Source of the DNA: Gemmatimonadaceae bacterium
GTDB lineage: Bacteria > Gemmatimonadota > Gemmatimonadetes > Gemmatimonadales > Gemmatimonadaceae
Reading direction: 5' to 3'
Length of the DNA stretch: 64,000 nucleotides
NCBI GenBank assembly: GCA_025930755.1
Contig: JAICOJ010000003.1
Coordinates: forward strand, 1 to 64,000
Positions 45,063 to 53,773 of this stretch are shown here, one piece after another. Numbering within the stretch: the stretch's first letter is position 1; every line of letters begins with the position of its first letter. Position numbers and translations under genes: made by a program. The notes under the pieces are model-generated. The model did no database searches and had not been told where the DNA came from. It saw nothing but the letters and a program-made list of their open reading frames with translations.

Positions 45063-46001
45063 ATGGCCTTCATTGGGATCGACCTCGGCGGGACCAAGCT
45101 CGCCGCCGCTGCCTTTACGGCGGGGGGCGAGCTGTTGCAGCGCGAGACCACACCACTGGCCGGCCGTCACGGAACAGGGGTCGGAGCACTGATCGTCGAG
45201 CGGATAGGAAAGCTCGCCGGACAACACGGGTTGGACGGTGCTGGCGTCTGCGTACCCGGACTTTACCGCGCGCGGCACGGGACCGTGTGGGCACCGAACA
45301 TTCCGGGGTGGGACGACTATCCGCTGCGCGACGAGCTGCGCTCGGCGCTCGGGGACACGAGCCTCACGATCGATAGCGATCGCGCGGCGTACATTCTCGG
45401 AGAAACCTGGCGCGGTGCGGCCGCGGGAGCGCGCGATGCGATCTTTCTCGCGGTCGGCACCGGAATCGGGGCAGGCATTCTCACCGAGGGGCGCGTGCTT
45501 CGTGGCCATGGCGATGTGGCGGGCGCCATTGGCTGGCTCGCGCTGGATCGGCCCTACGCGCCTCGGTACCGGACTCACGGTTGCTTCGAGGATCAGGCAT
45601 CGGGGCCCGGGCTCGTTAGGGTCGCTCGCGATCTGATGGAAGGCGACACGAGCTACCGTGGCGCGCTTCGGCCGCACGCCGAGGCGCTCGACGCGGGCGC
45701 CATCTTCGCGGCGTATGACCAGGGCGATGCGATCGCGGCGCAGGTCATCGACAACGCGATCGAGCTGTGGGGGATGGCGTGCGCGAATCTCGTGAGTCTC
45801 TTCAATCCCGAGATCATCGTGTTCGGCGGCGGCGTGTTCGGTCCGGCCACGCGGTTTCTCGATCGCGTACGTGCCGAGGCCAAACGCTGGGCCCAGCCAC
45901 TAGCGATCGAGCAGGTGCGCTTCGTCGCCACTGCCCTCGGGGGTGACGCCGGACTGGTGGGTGCTGGGCGGCTCGCCATGCTCGGACAAAGAGACCCATG
46001 A
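45063..46001 (+). CDS. ROK family sugar kinase
   Basis: 312 aa. FIGIDLGGTKLAAAAF is the N-terminal phosphate-binding ROK motif. GVCVPGLY and APNIPGWDDYPL follow, IDSDRAAYILGE carries the catalytic-site Asp, AVGTGIGAGILTEG is the second phosphate loop, and NPEIIVFGGGVF closes the fold. The usual zinc motif of ROK proteins (HxxxxxxxxxCxCGxxGC) is reduced to THGCFEDQASG, so zinc binding is doubtful. It probably phosphorylates a hexose or amino sugar. It overlaps the MFS gene by ATGA. Confidence 0.88.
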   Translation: MAFIGIDLGGTKLAAAAFTAGGELLQRETTPLAGRHGTGVGALIVERIGKLAGQHGLDGAGVCVPGLYRARHGTVWAPNIPGWDDYPLRDELRSALGDTSLTIDSDRAAYILGETWRGAAAGARDAIFLAVGTGIGAGILTEGRVLRGHGDVAGAIGWLALDRPYAPRYRTHGCFEDQASGPGLVRVARDLMEGDTSYRGALRPHAEALDAGAIFAAYDQGDAIAAQVIDNAIELWGMACANLVSLFNPEIIVFGGGVFGPATRFLDRVRAEAKRWAQPLAIEQVRFVATALGGDAGLVGAGRLAMLGQRDP

Positions 46002-47164
46002 AGCCAAGCTCGAGCCGTGCGCTGTTCGTCTGCGCGTGTCTTTGTCTGCTCACGTTCGGCATCGTCTTCACGATGGTGGGCACGGTGCTGCTCTCGGTGA
46101 TGGAGCGCTTTGGAATCGACAAGGCGTCCGGTGGTGCGCTACTTCTCCTGATGACGTTTGGCGTCCTCCTCGGGGCGCTCATTTTCGGTCCCATCGTCGA
46201 TCGCCGCGGCTACAAGGCGATGCTGATGGGTTCCACCGCCCTGATCATTCTCGGACTCCAAGGTGTGGCATTCGCTCCGTCGATCGGCTGGCTTCGTGCG
46301 GCGGTGTTCCTGATCGGATTCGCCGGCGGCATCATCAATGGCGGTGCGAATGCGCTCGTCTCCGACATCAGCGGCGAGGCGCGCGGGCCTCGGCTCAATC
46401 TCCTCGGCGTGTTCTTCGGCGTCGGCGCGATGGGCGTACCATTCATGATCGGGATGTTGACCAGCCGTTTCGGCTACGCGTCGCTGATTGCGGGGATCGG
46501 CGCACTCGTCCTCGTGCCGCTCGCGGCCATCGCGACAATCACGTTTCCGCCGCCCAAGCAGGCGCAGGGTTTTCCGATTACGGACGCAGCCCGGCTGCTT
46601 CGTGATCCGCTCATGCTGTTGATGGGACTGATGCTGTTTCTCGAGAGTGGTCTCGAGATCACCGTGGGTGGGTGGACATCCACGTTCGTCACCGAGGAGC
46701 TGGCGGTCAGCGAGCGGAGCGCGCTCATTCTGCTTTCGCTCTACTGGGCGGGGATGATGCTCGCGCGCCTCGCGGTGGGTACGGTATTGAGTCGCGTCTC
46801 CCCGTTCCGCATCCTCTACACCTGCCTGGCGATCGCCCTCGCCGGTGCGGCCCTGCTGCTCACGACTCGCAGCGTTCCCCTGGCGGCGCTGGGCGTGTTC
46901 TCACTCGGTGTCGGCTTTGCCGCCATGTTTCCGACCGTGCTCGGGTTCGTCGGGTCGCGCTTCGCGGCACTGTCGGGCACCGCATTCAGCGCCGCCATCA
47001 CCATGGCGCTCCTCGGCGGGATGAGTCTCCCCTACAGCGCCGGCGTCCTTGGAGAGCGGTTCGGAATGCGAGGGTCGTTGCTCATCGTGCCGGCCGCGCT
47101 CGTGGTCCAGGGCGTATTGCTCGGCGTTCTCTCTCGCGCCCTTCGCCGCCCCTCATTGCCCTGA
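45998..47164 (+). CDS. MFS transporter, probable sugar permease
   Basis: 388 aa, twelve hydrophobic helices. GALIFGPIVDRRGYKAMLMG is the MFS motif A region after helix 2 (GxxxDRxGxK/R). AGGIINGGANALVSDISGEA and GVFFGVGAMGVPFMIGMLTS resemble the fucose/glucose-galactose permease family, where NGxNAL is conserved. Translational overlap with the ROK kinase gene and a SIS protein downstream supports uptake of the sugar that the kinase phosphorylates. Confidence 0.87.
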   Translation: MKPSSSRALFVCACLCLLTFGIVFTMVGTVLLSVMERFGIDKASGGALLLLMTFGVLLGALIFGPIVDRRGYKAMLMGSTALIILGLQGVAFAPSIGWLRAAVFLIGFAGGIINGGANALVSDISGEARGPRLNLLGVFFGVGAMGVPFMIGMLTSRFGYASLIAGIGALVLVPLAAIATITFPPPKQAQGFPITDAARLLRDPLMLLMGLMLFLESGLEITVGGWTSTFVTEELAVSERSALILLSLYWAGMMLARLAVGTVLSRVSPFRILYTCLAIALAGAALLLTTRSVPLAALGVFSLGVGFAAMFPTVLGFVGSRFAALSGTAFSAAITMALLGGMSLPYSAGVLGERFGMRGSLLIVPAALVVQGVLLGVLSRALRRPSLP

Positions 47165-47166
47165 CG

Positions 47167-47922
47167 ATGTCGAGCCACACCTGGTTGTCGAACACGCGGG
47201 CCGTTCTCGACGACATCGAGCGCTCACAGCTTCCGGCCATCGAGCGTGCTGCGAACCTGATGGCCGACTCGATCGCTGCGGAACGGTGGGTCCACACCTT
47301 TGGATGCGGCCACGCGACGATCCCGGTGGAAGAGATGTATCCCCGGATCGGTGGTTTCGTCGGCTTTCATCCGATGATCCAGCTGCCCCTGACGTTCTTC
47401 ACGCGCATCACCGGGGAGATGGGCATTCACCAGTTCCTCTTTCTCGAGCGGGCAGAAGGATACGGCGACGCCATCATGAAGGGGTATACGTTCGACCCGC
47501 GCGACACGATGTGGATCTTCTCGCACACCGGGATCAACAACGTGAACATCGATGTGGCGTTGCGCGCGAAGGCGCTCGGAATGCGCGTCGTCGCCACGGG
47601 ATCGGCGGCCGAGGCGTCGAGGTCGCGGCATCCGTCCGGTCGGACGCTGTTCGACATCGCCGACGTGGTGATCGATACCCGCGTACCGGCCGGGGATTCC
47701 TCGGTCCCCGTGAAGAATCACGTCGACAATGTGGGACCGGTGTCGACGATGGCGTTCGTGGCGGTGGTCTGGATGACGATCACGACCGTCGCCGAGCTGT
47801 TGGCCGAGCGAGGGGTGACGCTCTACATCCATCCGTCGCACAACGTGCCCGGTGACACCACGGCGCGCGAGCGTCTCGACGCCGCGCTCACCGAGTACAA
47901 GCGGCGGATCGCCGGCGTATGA
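47167..47922 (+). CDS. SIS (sugar isomerase) domain protein
   Basis: 251 aa from an ATG two bases after the MFS stop. HTFGCGHATIPVEEMYPRIG is the phosphosugar-binding loop region, MWIFSHTGINNVNIDVALRA the SIS helix-strand pair, and MRVVATGSAAEASRSRHPSG with FDIADVVIDTRVPAGDSSVP completes the fold, as in the UPF0309 family. SIS domains bind or isomerise phosphosugars. With the kinase and permease it forms a short sugar-use operon, possibly for an amino sugar; identity is inferred. Confidence 0.85.
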   Translation: MSSHTWLSNTRAVLDDIERSQLPAIERAANLMADSIAAERWVHTFGCGHATIPVEEMYPRIGGFVGFHPMIQLPLTFFTRITGEMGIHQFLFLERAEGYGDAIMKGYTFDPRDTMWIFSHTGINNVNIDVALRAKALGMRVVATGSAAEASRSRHPSGRTLFDIADVVIDTRVPAGDSSVPVKNHVDNVGPVSTMAFVAVVWMTITTVAELLAERGVTLYIHPSHNVPGDTTARERLDAALTEYKRRIAGV

Positions 47923-48153
47923 AGCGGCCCGGTCACGCACCTCGGGTTCGCGACCCTCGCAGTGCTGCTGCTCTGGACGACCGTGCGCGCCTATCTTGCG
48001 GCGCGGCAGCGCGCCATCGCCGCGCACCGGCGCTGGATGCTGCTCAGCTATGCCCTGATCTTCGCGGCCGTGACGCTCCGGATCGAGCTTCCGCTACTCA
48101 TCAGCGCCTGCGCGTCGCCTGACGGGACGGTTCGACCACCGTGCGGCTCGTGA
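47923..48153 (+). pseudogene. DUF2306 C-terminal remnant
   Basis: Starting right after the SIS stop, the same frame reads HLGFATLAVLLLWTTVRAYL, then AARQRAIAAHRRWMLLSYAL and IFAAVTLRIELPLLI. HRRWMxxSYAxxxAAVTLR is the C-terminal signature of DUF2306 membrane proteins, which are normally around 200 aa with several helices. Here the first two-thirds are absent and no good start codon exists (only GTG at 47962), and the frame ends after a short unrelated tail. It looks like a deletion remnant fused next to the sugar operon. Confidence 0.7.
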
Positions 48154-48959
48154 TCTCCGCGCTGATTCTCGTCGCCGCGCTGTACGTCGTCATGCTCGTC
48201 GCGGCGTGGCGAATGCAGGAGCGCATCGTGTGGCAACCGCCGCGACTTGCGCAGTACCCCACGGCCGATACGCGGCGCCTGGACTACCGGTCCGACGACG
48301 GCCAGCCACTCTTTGCATTCCTCATCGGCGATCCGGCGCAAGCGCCAGGTCTCCTCATCGCCTACCACGGCAACGCTGATCTGGCCGCGTGGGTCGTGCC
48401 GTGGGCGAGGGAGGTGGAGCGCGCCACCGGCTGGGCGGTGCTCGTCCCCGAGTATCGCGGATACGGCGGACTCGGTGGCTCGCCCGATTACCTCTCATCC
48501 CAGCGCGACGCGCGCGCGACGTATCGGCTCGCGCGCGAGCAACTGGGTGCGGACTCGGCGCGTATCGCGCTGTACGGGCACTCGCTGGGGAGCGCCATCG
48601 CGACGGAGCTGTCGGTCGAGCATGCACCGGCTGTGCTGATCCTCGAAGCCCCCTTCACCTCGGCGCGGGAGATGGCGCGGGGTCCGCTGGCGCCCGTGAC
48701 GCTTCTCTGGGGCGTCATCGCGCGCATCCATTTCGATACCCGGTCGAGGGTTGCGGAGCTCGACGTGCCGACATGGGTGGTCCACGGCGAGCGCGACGGC
48801 ATCATCCCCGTGCGCATGGGCCGCGCCGTTCACGCGGCGGCGCGGATTCGTGGCGAGCTCCTGCTCGTGCGCGGTGCCGGGCATAACGATGTCAGTGACG
48901 TGGCCGGCGAGGTGTATTGGTCCTGGCTGCGACGCGCGCTCGAGAGCGCATCGCGATAG
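48141..48959 (+). CDS. alpha/beta hydrolase, BEM46-like, membrane-anchored
   Basis: 272 aa from a GTG at 48141. An N-terminal transmembrane helix (LVISALILVAALYVVMLVAA) is followed by MQERIVWQPP, LLIAYHGNADLAAW (oxyanion strand), VLVPEYRGYGGLGGSPDY, nucleophile GHSLGSAIATEL, VHGERDGIIPVRMG (Asp) and GAGHNDV (His). This is the BEM46/YfhR-type serine hydrolase pattern with a complete triad. The substrate is unknown. It overlaps the DUF2306 remnant by 13 bp. Confidence 0.85.
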   Translation: MRLVISALILVAALYVVMLVAAWRMQERIVWQPPRLAQYPTADTRRLDYRSDDGQPLFAFLIGDPAQAPGLLIAYHGNADLAAWVVPWAREVERATGWAVLVPEYRGYGGLGGSPDYLSSQRDARATYRLAREQLGADSARIALYGHSLGSAIATELSVEHAPAVLILEAPFTSAREMARGPLAPVTLLWGVIARIHFDTRSRVAELDVPTWVVHGERDGIIPVRMGRAVHAAARIRGELLLVRGAGHNDVSDVAGEVYWSWLRRALESASR

Positions 48960-50279
48960 CTACCGCGGAGGCCGCCCCGGCGCCGCAGCGCTGTCTCGCC
49001 TCACCGGCAGGACGCAGGAGGCAATGCTTCCACTTTTTCGCGGCAGCACGCGACGCTCAGGATCGCTCGGATCGCCGGTACGACGCGTGATCGCGATGAC
49101 GTTGCCGACGGGGCGTTCCCCGCTGGCGTCGGATGGCCTGTTCACGATGGAATCACGCACGACGAGCGCGGTCGACCCGCCCCCGTCCAGGTTCATCGCC
49201 TCGTAGGCCCCGAGCGCGATCATCGCGTCGGCCAGCTCCTCGAGCGTCATCCCGACGCTGGTCTGCTGTCGGCCGTCGACGGCCACCAGATAGAGCGTCG
49301 TGCTGTCCCGCGAGATGCCTAACGCAGAGCGGGGGTGACGAGCGCGGGAGAACCGCGGTATGGTGCCTTCGAGAGAATCGGCCGCGAGAGCGATGTTACG
49401 CCCGGCCTCGACGATGCGTGGCCATCCCCCGACGACGGTCCGCAGCGGACCTCGATCGGGAACGAGTGTCGTCACGATCTCGACGCGATCGCCTGGACGA
49501 AGGCGCTCCACCACCGGTAGCGCATCCCCCCGCGCAACGAGCACGGCCGTCTCGTCCGATGGAGCGACCGGTCGTTCGCGGATCGGGTTGGATTCGACCC
49601 GGTAGCGCGCCGTGTCGCTCCGCCCACCGACCTTGAGCAAGGCAACGTGCGCGCTCGTGTCTGCGGGCTGCAGTGCGAGCGCGAGTGTGTCGAACCACCG
49701 CGTGAGGAGTGCGAGCGCCCCGGGGGCATGCGCATTGATCGCGGCCAGCGGCCATTCGCCGCTCGGGGTGCGAACGATGCCGGTCAGGGAGAAGCGATCG
49801 AGTACCGGCGCACCGGTGGCGGTAATGCCGAACTGGGTGTGGACATTGTCAAAGGCGTCGAATGGCGACTCGGTCGTTGTCACCGCCTTTACAATCTCAC
49901 CATCGATGACGACGTTGCTCTCGGTCGCGCCCGTTCCACCGCGCAGATCGAAGAAGTCGGCGTTGAGAATTCCGACGACATCTACTCCCTCCTGCCGCAT
50001 TCGGCGCGCGGTCGCGGAGGGGCGTTCGCGCCCGAGCAGGTGGTCGCATGCGCGAACGCCCCGTACCTCGATTTCCGGCCGCCGCAGATCGACTTCGAGC
50101 ACGGAAAGAACCCATGGTCCCGCGGGTCGCACGATACGCCGCAGCATCGCTCCCGGCACCACTGGGCGTGCGCTAACAGAGTCAGCTACCGTCACTTGCG
50201 CGCTTGCCACCGACGGTGCGCCGGCCAGAGTGACGAGCACTGCTGCGGCGGTGGTCACTGTGTTGTTGACACGACGCAC
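48960..50279 (-). CDS. phosphodiester glycosidase (NAGPA domain) protein
   Basis: 439 aa from the GTG at 50279. A signal peptide ends PSVASAQ. VDVVGILNADFFDLRGGTGA and VVIDGEIVKAV, then FGITATGAPVLDRF, HPRSALGISRDSTTLYLVAV, VGMTLEELADAMIALGAYEA and MNLDGGGSTALVVRDSIVNR with PVGNVIAI are hallmarks of the phosphodiester glycosidase family, which includes the enzyme that uncovers mannose-6-phosphate and bacterial exopolysaccharide proteins. It is periplasmic or secreted and probably removes a glycosyl group linked by phosphate. It is divergent from the TonB-type receptor; 58 bp separate them. Confidence 0.88.
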   Translation of the reverse strand: MRRVNNTVTTAAAVLVTLAGAPSVASAQVTVADSVSARPVVPGAMLRRIVRPAGPWVLSVLEVDLRRPEIEVRGVRACDHLLGRERPSATARRMRQEGVDVVGILNADFFDLRGGTGATESNVVIDGEIVKAVTTTESPFDAFDNVHTQFGITATGAPVLDRFSLTGIVRTPSGEWPLAAINAHAPGALALLTRWFDTLALALQPADTSAHVALLKVGGRSDTARYRVESNPIRERPVAPSDETAVLVARGDALPVVERLRPGDRVEIVTTLVPDRGPLRTVVGGWPRIVEAGRNIALAADSLEGTIPRFSRARHPRSALGISRDSTTLYLVAVDGRQQTSVGMTLEELADAMIALGAYEAMNLDGGGSTALVVRDSIVNRPSDASGERPVGNVIAITRRTGDPSDPERRVLPRKSGSIASCVLPVRRDSAAAPGRPPR

Positions 50280-50337
50280 GGCGCACCATAACCTCGGCGC
50301 GTCCGCGGCACGCTCCCTCCCACCCCGCGAGATTCCC

Positions 50338-53163
50338 ATGCGAATACCCTTGTCGATTCTTTCCCTGCTCACTGCGGTCGGTCTCATGATGGCCGTCCCC
50401 GCTCTTACTCACGCTCAACTCACGATCACTCTCGAAGGCTCGGTTCGCAACAATGCGGGCGAGCCGGTCGTCGGTGCGGTCGTCGCGGTGGTGAATCCCG
50501 CGACGAACGAGCGCCGCGGCGTGAACACCAGCGATCTCGGCCGGTTCCGAATCCTCGGCCTCGGTCCCGGTCGGTATGAAGTCACCGTTCGCGCCATCGG
50601 GTTCGAGCAAGAGAGCCAGATGGTCGAGCTATTGCTCGGGCAGCGCGCCAATCTCGTGTTCGATCTCGAGCCATCGACGACGCAGCTCACCGGCGTCGAA
50701 GTGACAGCCGATCGCACGACCACCGTCGAAGTCCAGCGGACATCCGTGTCGGCGCCAGTCGTGCAGCAGATGATCGAGCAGCTTCCGACGATCGACCGCA
50801 ACATCATGACGCTGGCCGCGGTCACGCCCGGGGTGAGAGGCTTCGCACCGCAAGCAGGGCGCGCGCTTCCCTCGGCGGGCGCGATGCCCGAGCTGCGCTT
50901 CAGCAATTTCTATCTCGATGGGATCGAGCTGAAGAGTCTCTTCAACGGGAACCTCGTCGGCATTCCGCAGACGGGTGCACCGCTGCCGCAGGAGGCCGTT
51001 CAGGAGTTTCGCGTCTTCATCAACCCCTACGACGCGGAATACTCGCATGCCGGCGCGTACGTGATCAGCGCCGAGTCGAACCGCGGGACGAACGAGACCA
51101 AAGGGGCGGTGTTCGGGTTCTTCCAGGACAAGTCGATGGTGGCGCGGACGAACTTTCAGACGGTGACACCCGACTTCAACCGCATGCAGGTCGGCGCGAA
51201 CCTCCGCGGCCCGATTCAGCGGGATCGGCTCTTCTATGCGCTGAACTATGAAGTGACGGACAGCGACAACTTCATCGACGTGGTGCCGGGGCGCCCGGCG
51301 AGCAGTCCCGGTGTTTGGGATGGGCTGCGCGGTTCCTTCAAGGCCCCGAATCTCAATCACACCGGTTTTCTCCGGGGCACGTACACGCCGAGTGAGCGAA
51401 ATACGTTCGACCTGTCGTGGTCGACGCGATACATGACGGGCGAGTCGAACTTCGGCGGGACCGTCGCGCGGAATGGCGGGATCGATCAGTCGTACTTCAT
51501 CAACGTCGGGCAGCTCCGTCACCGCTATCTCCCCTCGTCCAATGTGCTGAACGAGCTCAGCCTCCAGATCGTGAAGTGGCACCACGATGAAGGGATGCTC
51601 GTCGAGCGCGAGCAGCGGGTCTACCCCAGCGTGACGCAGGGGACGGCAACGTTCCCGCTGGAGCTGAACGAGACGCATCTCCGGCTGATCAACCGCCTGA
51701 CGTACACGAAGGACAACTGGGGCGGCTCGCACGTCTTCAAGGTCGGCGCTGAGGTGAGCCGCATCGATGCCGATCAGTTCTCGCCGAACTTCCGGATGGG
51801 GAGCTTTCGCTTCACGACCGACACGAGCCAGAACCCCAACCAGGCGACGATCGGCGTCGGCTATCAGGACCGGCAGGGCATCGCCGATGCGCGGGCCGAG
51901 CTCAGCGGGTGGATCACCGGCTTCTATCTGAATGACGAGTGGCGGCCGACGTCGACGCTCACGCTCAACCTCGGCCTTCGCTACGATGCCGAGCTCAACA
52001 CCATCAACAACGATTTCACCGTACCGTGGGCGAGTGATACCGCGATCACGAACAAGGCCGCGCTCGCCAACTACATCAATCGCGGCGACCGCAAGAACGA
52101 CTTGAACAACCTGTCGCCGCGTGTCTCGTTCTCGTGGGATCCGATCGGCGAGAACCGCACCTTCCTTCGCGGCGGCTTCGGCATCATCTACGATCGCGTC
52201 GCGAGCTTCATTGGCTTCCAGGAGCGACTGGCGGCGACGTGGCGCAGCTATACGATCGCCAACCCGGCCACCATGGACGTCGCGCTCCTGCGCGCGCAGG
52301 TCATCGCCGGGACGGTGCCATCGACGCCGAACATCATTCTGGTGAAGAACAAGATGGAGGCGCCCGAGAACCGGCAGATGTCGGTCGGCATCGGTCACCA
52401 GTTCACGCCCGATCTCGCGCTCAATGTCGACTACGTCCACCAGGATGTTCGCCATCTCTATAACCGGCTCAATGCGAACTACCTGAACACGCAGCCGAAT
52501 CCGGACGCGCGCGTCCTGACGCCGAACTACGGCGACATCATTCTGTGGGATGACTTCGCCAAGGCAAAGTACGACGCGGTCATGATGTCAGTGAACTATC
52601 GACGCGGCCGCTTGCTGTCCAACCTCGCGTACACGTTAGGCTGGGCCAAGGCCGACTACGACGCTGTGACCGCCCCTGCCTTCGCCTTCCGCAGCTCGTA
52701 CAACATGCAGGAGACCATCGGCGACGAGCGGCACCGCGTGGTCCTCTCGGAGGTGGCCGACTTCGACTGGCTGGGCGGTCTTCAGATCGCGGGGATCGTG
52801 ACGCTGGCGAGCCCGCGGCCCTTCGGGGCGTCGATCGGGCAGGACCTCAACTTCGACAACGACTTCGCCGATGATTTCTTCCCCGACGGCAGCCCGTCGG
52901 GCAAGCGCACGATTCGCCCGGACAACGACTTCAAGAACTGGTATCGCAACGTCGACCTCCGCGTTGGGAAGTCGCTGTTCACCACGCAGGGGACCACGGT
53001 TCGCCTGACGGCGGAAGTCTTCAACGTCTTCAACACGGACAACATCTCGGCGTACGGTGGCCGGCAGAAGACCGCGGCCGGGGTGGACATCACGAACTTC
53101 GGCCAGCCAACAGGTGCCTTCGGCGCGCGTCGGGCGCAGGTAGGGGCGAGATTCGAGTTCTGA
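50338..53163 (+). CDS. TonB-dependent receptor-like protein with carboxypeptidase regulatory domain
   Basis: 941 aa from the ATG at 50338. The open frame continues far upstream but only as antisense to the glycosidase gene. A signal peptide ends ALTHAQ. Residues 28-110 are a carboxypeptidase-regulatory-like domain (GSVRNNAGEPVVGAVVAVVN, then FRILGLGPGRYEVTVRAIGF). A plug-like region (QMIEQLPTIDRNIMTLAAVT, then LDGIELKSLFNGN) and a large barrel follow, ending AQVGARFEF with the terminal Phe. It is an OmpA-related/TonB-type outer membrane protein, probably for uptake of large substrates. No TonB box is obvious. Confidence 0.88.
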   Translation: MRIPLSILSLLTAVGLMMAVPALTHAQLTITLEGSVRNNAGEPVVGAVVAVVNPATNERRGVNTSDLGRFRILGLGPGRYEVTVRAIGFEQESQMVELLLGQRANLVFDLEPSTTQLTGVEVTADRTTTVEVQRTSVSAPVVQQMIEQLPTIDRNIMTLAAVTPGVRGFAPQAGRALPSAGAMPELRFSNFYLDGIELKSLFNGNLVGIPQTGAPLPQEAVQEFRVFINPYDAEYSHAGAYVISAESNRGTNETKGAVFGFFQDKSMVARTNFQTVTPDFNRMQVGANLRGPIQRDRLFYALNYEVTDSDNFIDVVPGRPASSPGVWDGLRGSFKAPNLNHTGFLRGTYTPSERNTFDLSWSTRYMTGESNFGGTVARNGGIDQSYFINVGQLRHRYLPSSNVLNELSLQIVKWHHDEGMLVEREQRVYPSVTQGTATFPLELNETHLRLINRLTYTKDNWGGSHVFKVGAEVSRIDADQFSPNFRMGSFRFTTDTSQNPNQATIGVGYQDRQGIADARAELSGWITGFYLNDEWRPTSTLTLNLGLRYDAELNTINNDFTVPWASDTAITNKAALANYINRGDRKNDLNNLSPRVSFSWDPIGENRTFLRGGFGIIYDRVASFIGFQERLAATWRSYTIANPATMDVALLRAQVIAGTVPSTPNIILVKNKMEAPENRQMSVGIGHQFTPDLALNVDYVHQDVRHLYNRLNANYLNTQPNPDARVLTPNYGDIILWDDFAKAKYDAVMMSVNYRRGRLLSNLAYTLGWAKADYDAVTAPAFAFRSSYNMQETIGDERHRVVLSEVADFDWLGGLQIAGIVTLASPRPFGASIGQDLNFDNDFADDFFPDGSPSGKRTIRPDNDFKNWYRNVDLRVGKSLFTTQGTTVRLTAEVFNVFNTDNISAYGGRQKTAAGVDITNFGQPTGAFGARRAQVGARFEF

Positions 53164-53250
53164 GCAGGAACGGGGAAGGAGGAACGAGGAAGGAGGAAGC
53201 GGCACGCCGATCGTTGTTGCGCGCTTCCTCGTTCCTCGTTCCTTATTCAC
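53164..53250. repeat. heptad-arm palindrome E
   Basis: Directly after the receptor stop codon and ending just before the next ATG. The left arm GGAAGGAGGAACGAGGAAGG (53174-53199) faces TTCCTCGTTCCTCGTTCC (53224-53242); both are made of GAGGAAC-type heptamers. The short core (53200-53222) is GC-rich. It lies between co-directional genes and includes the region where the ribosome binding site of the 53252 gene must be. Confidence 0.75.
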
Positions 53251-53251
53251 C

Positions 53252-53773
53252 ATGCTGACGCTGCTGAAGCTTCTCCAATCGCTCATCAAGACGCTGCACT
53301 CCGAGGGGACGCCCGGCCAGGTCGCGGCGGGAATCGCCCTGGGATCGGTGCTCGGCCTCACGCCGGTCATGAACGTCCACAATCTCCTGATTGCGGCGGT
53401 CATCCTCGTCCTGAACGTTTCGATTGGCGGCGCCCTCCTCGGGTGGGCGCTCTTCCTGCCGCTGGGATTTGCGCTCGACCCGGTCTTCGATCGCGTCGGC
53501 CGCCAGTTGCTGCTCGAGACCCCAGCGCTGGAACCGATGTGGACGGCGTGGTTCAACACCCCCGTGCTCCCCTATACCAACTTCAACAACACGATCGTAC
53601 TCGGCAGCTTCGTGACCTGGCTGGTCCTGGCCCTGCCAATCTACTTCGCGGCGCGCCATGGCGTCGCGCGCTATCGGGCGACGCTGGGAGAGCGGGTTCG
53701 TCGCTCGCGCTTCTACAATGCCGTCACCGCCTCCAAAGCGTACAATGTCTACACCTGGTTCCGCCCGGACTGA
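53252..53773 (+). CDS. TIGR03546 family membrane protein
   Basis: 173 aa. The N-terminal LLQSLIKTLHSEGTPGQVAA and GIALGSVLGLTPVMNVHNLL resemble the DUF2062/TIGR03546 pattern. Four hydrophobic helices follow, then EPMWTAWFNTPVLPYTNFNN and TIVLGSFVTWLVLALPIYF. TIGR03546 proteins are encoded beside TIGR03545 proteins, exactly the arrangement here: the next gene starts 29 bp inside this one. The function of the pair is not established. Confidence 0.85.
   Translation: MLTLLKLLQSLIKTLHSEGTPGQVAAGIALGSVLGLTPVMNVHNLLIAAVILVLNVSIGGALLGWALFLPLGFALDPVFDRVGRQLLLETPALEPMWTAWFNTPVLPYTNFNNTIVLGSFVTWLVLALPIYFAARHGVARYRATLGERVRRSRFYNAVTASKAYNVYTWFRPD

Noticed and set aside
49612-50337. 240-codon upstream extension of the TonB-type receptor frame
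   Set aside because: It is antisense to the phosphodiester glycosidase gene, and a normal signal peptide begins at 50338.
50629-52455. 608-codon minus-strand frame inside the TonB-type receptor gene
   Set aside because: Shadow of the receptor frame; Arg/Glu/Val/Pro-rich, no ribosome binding site and no conserved domain.
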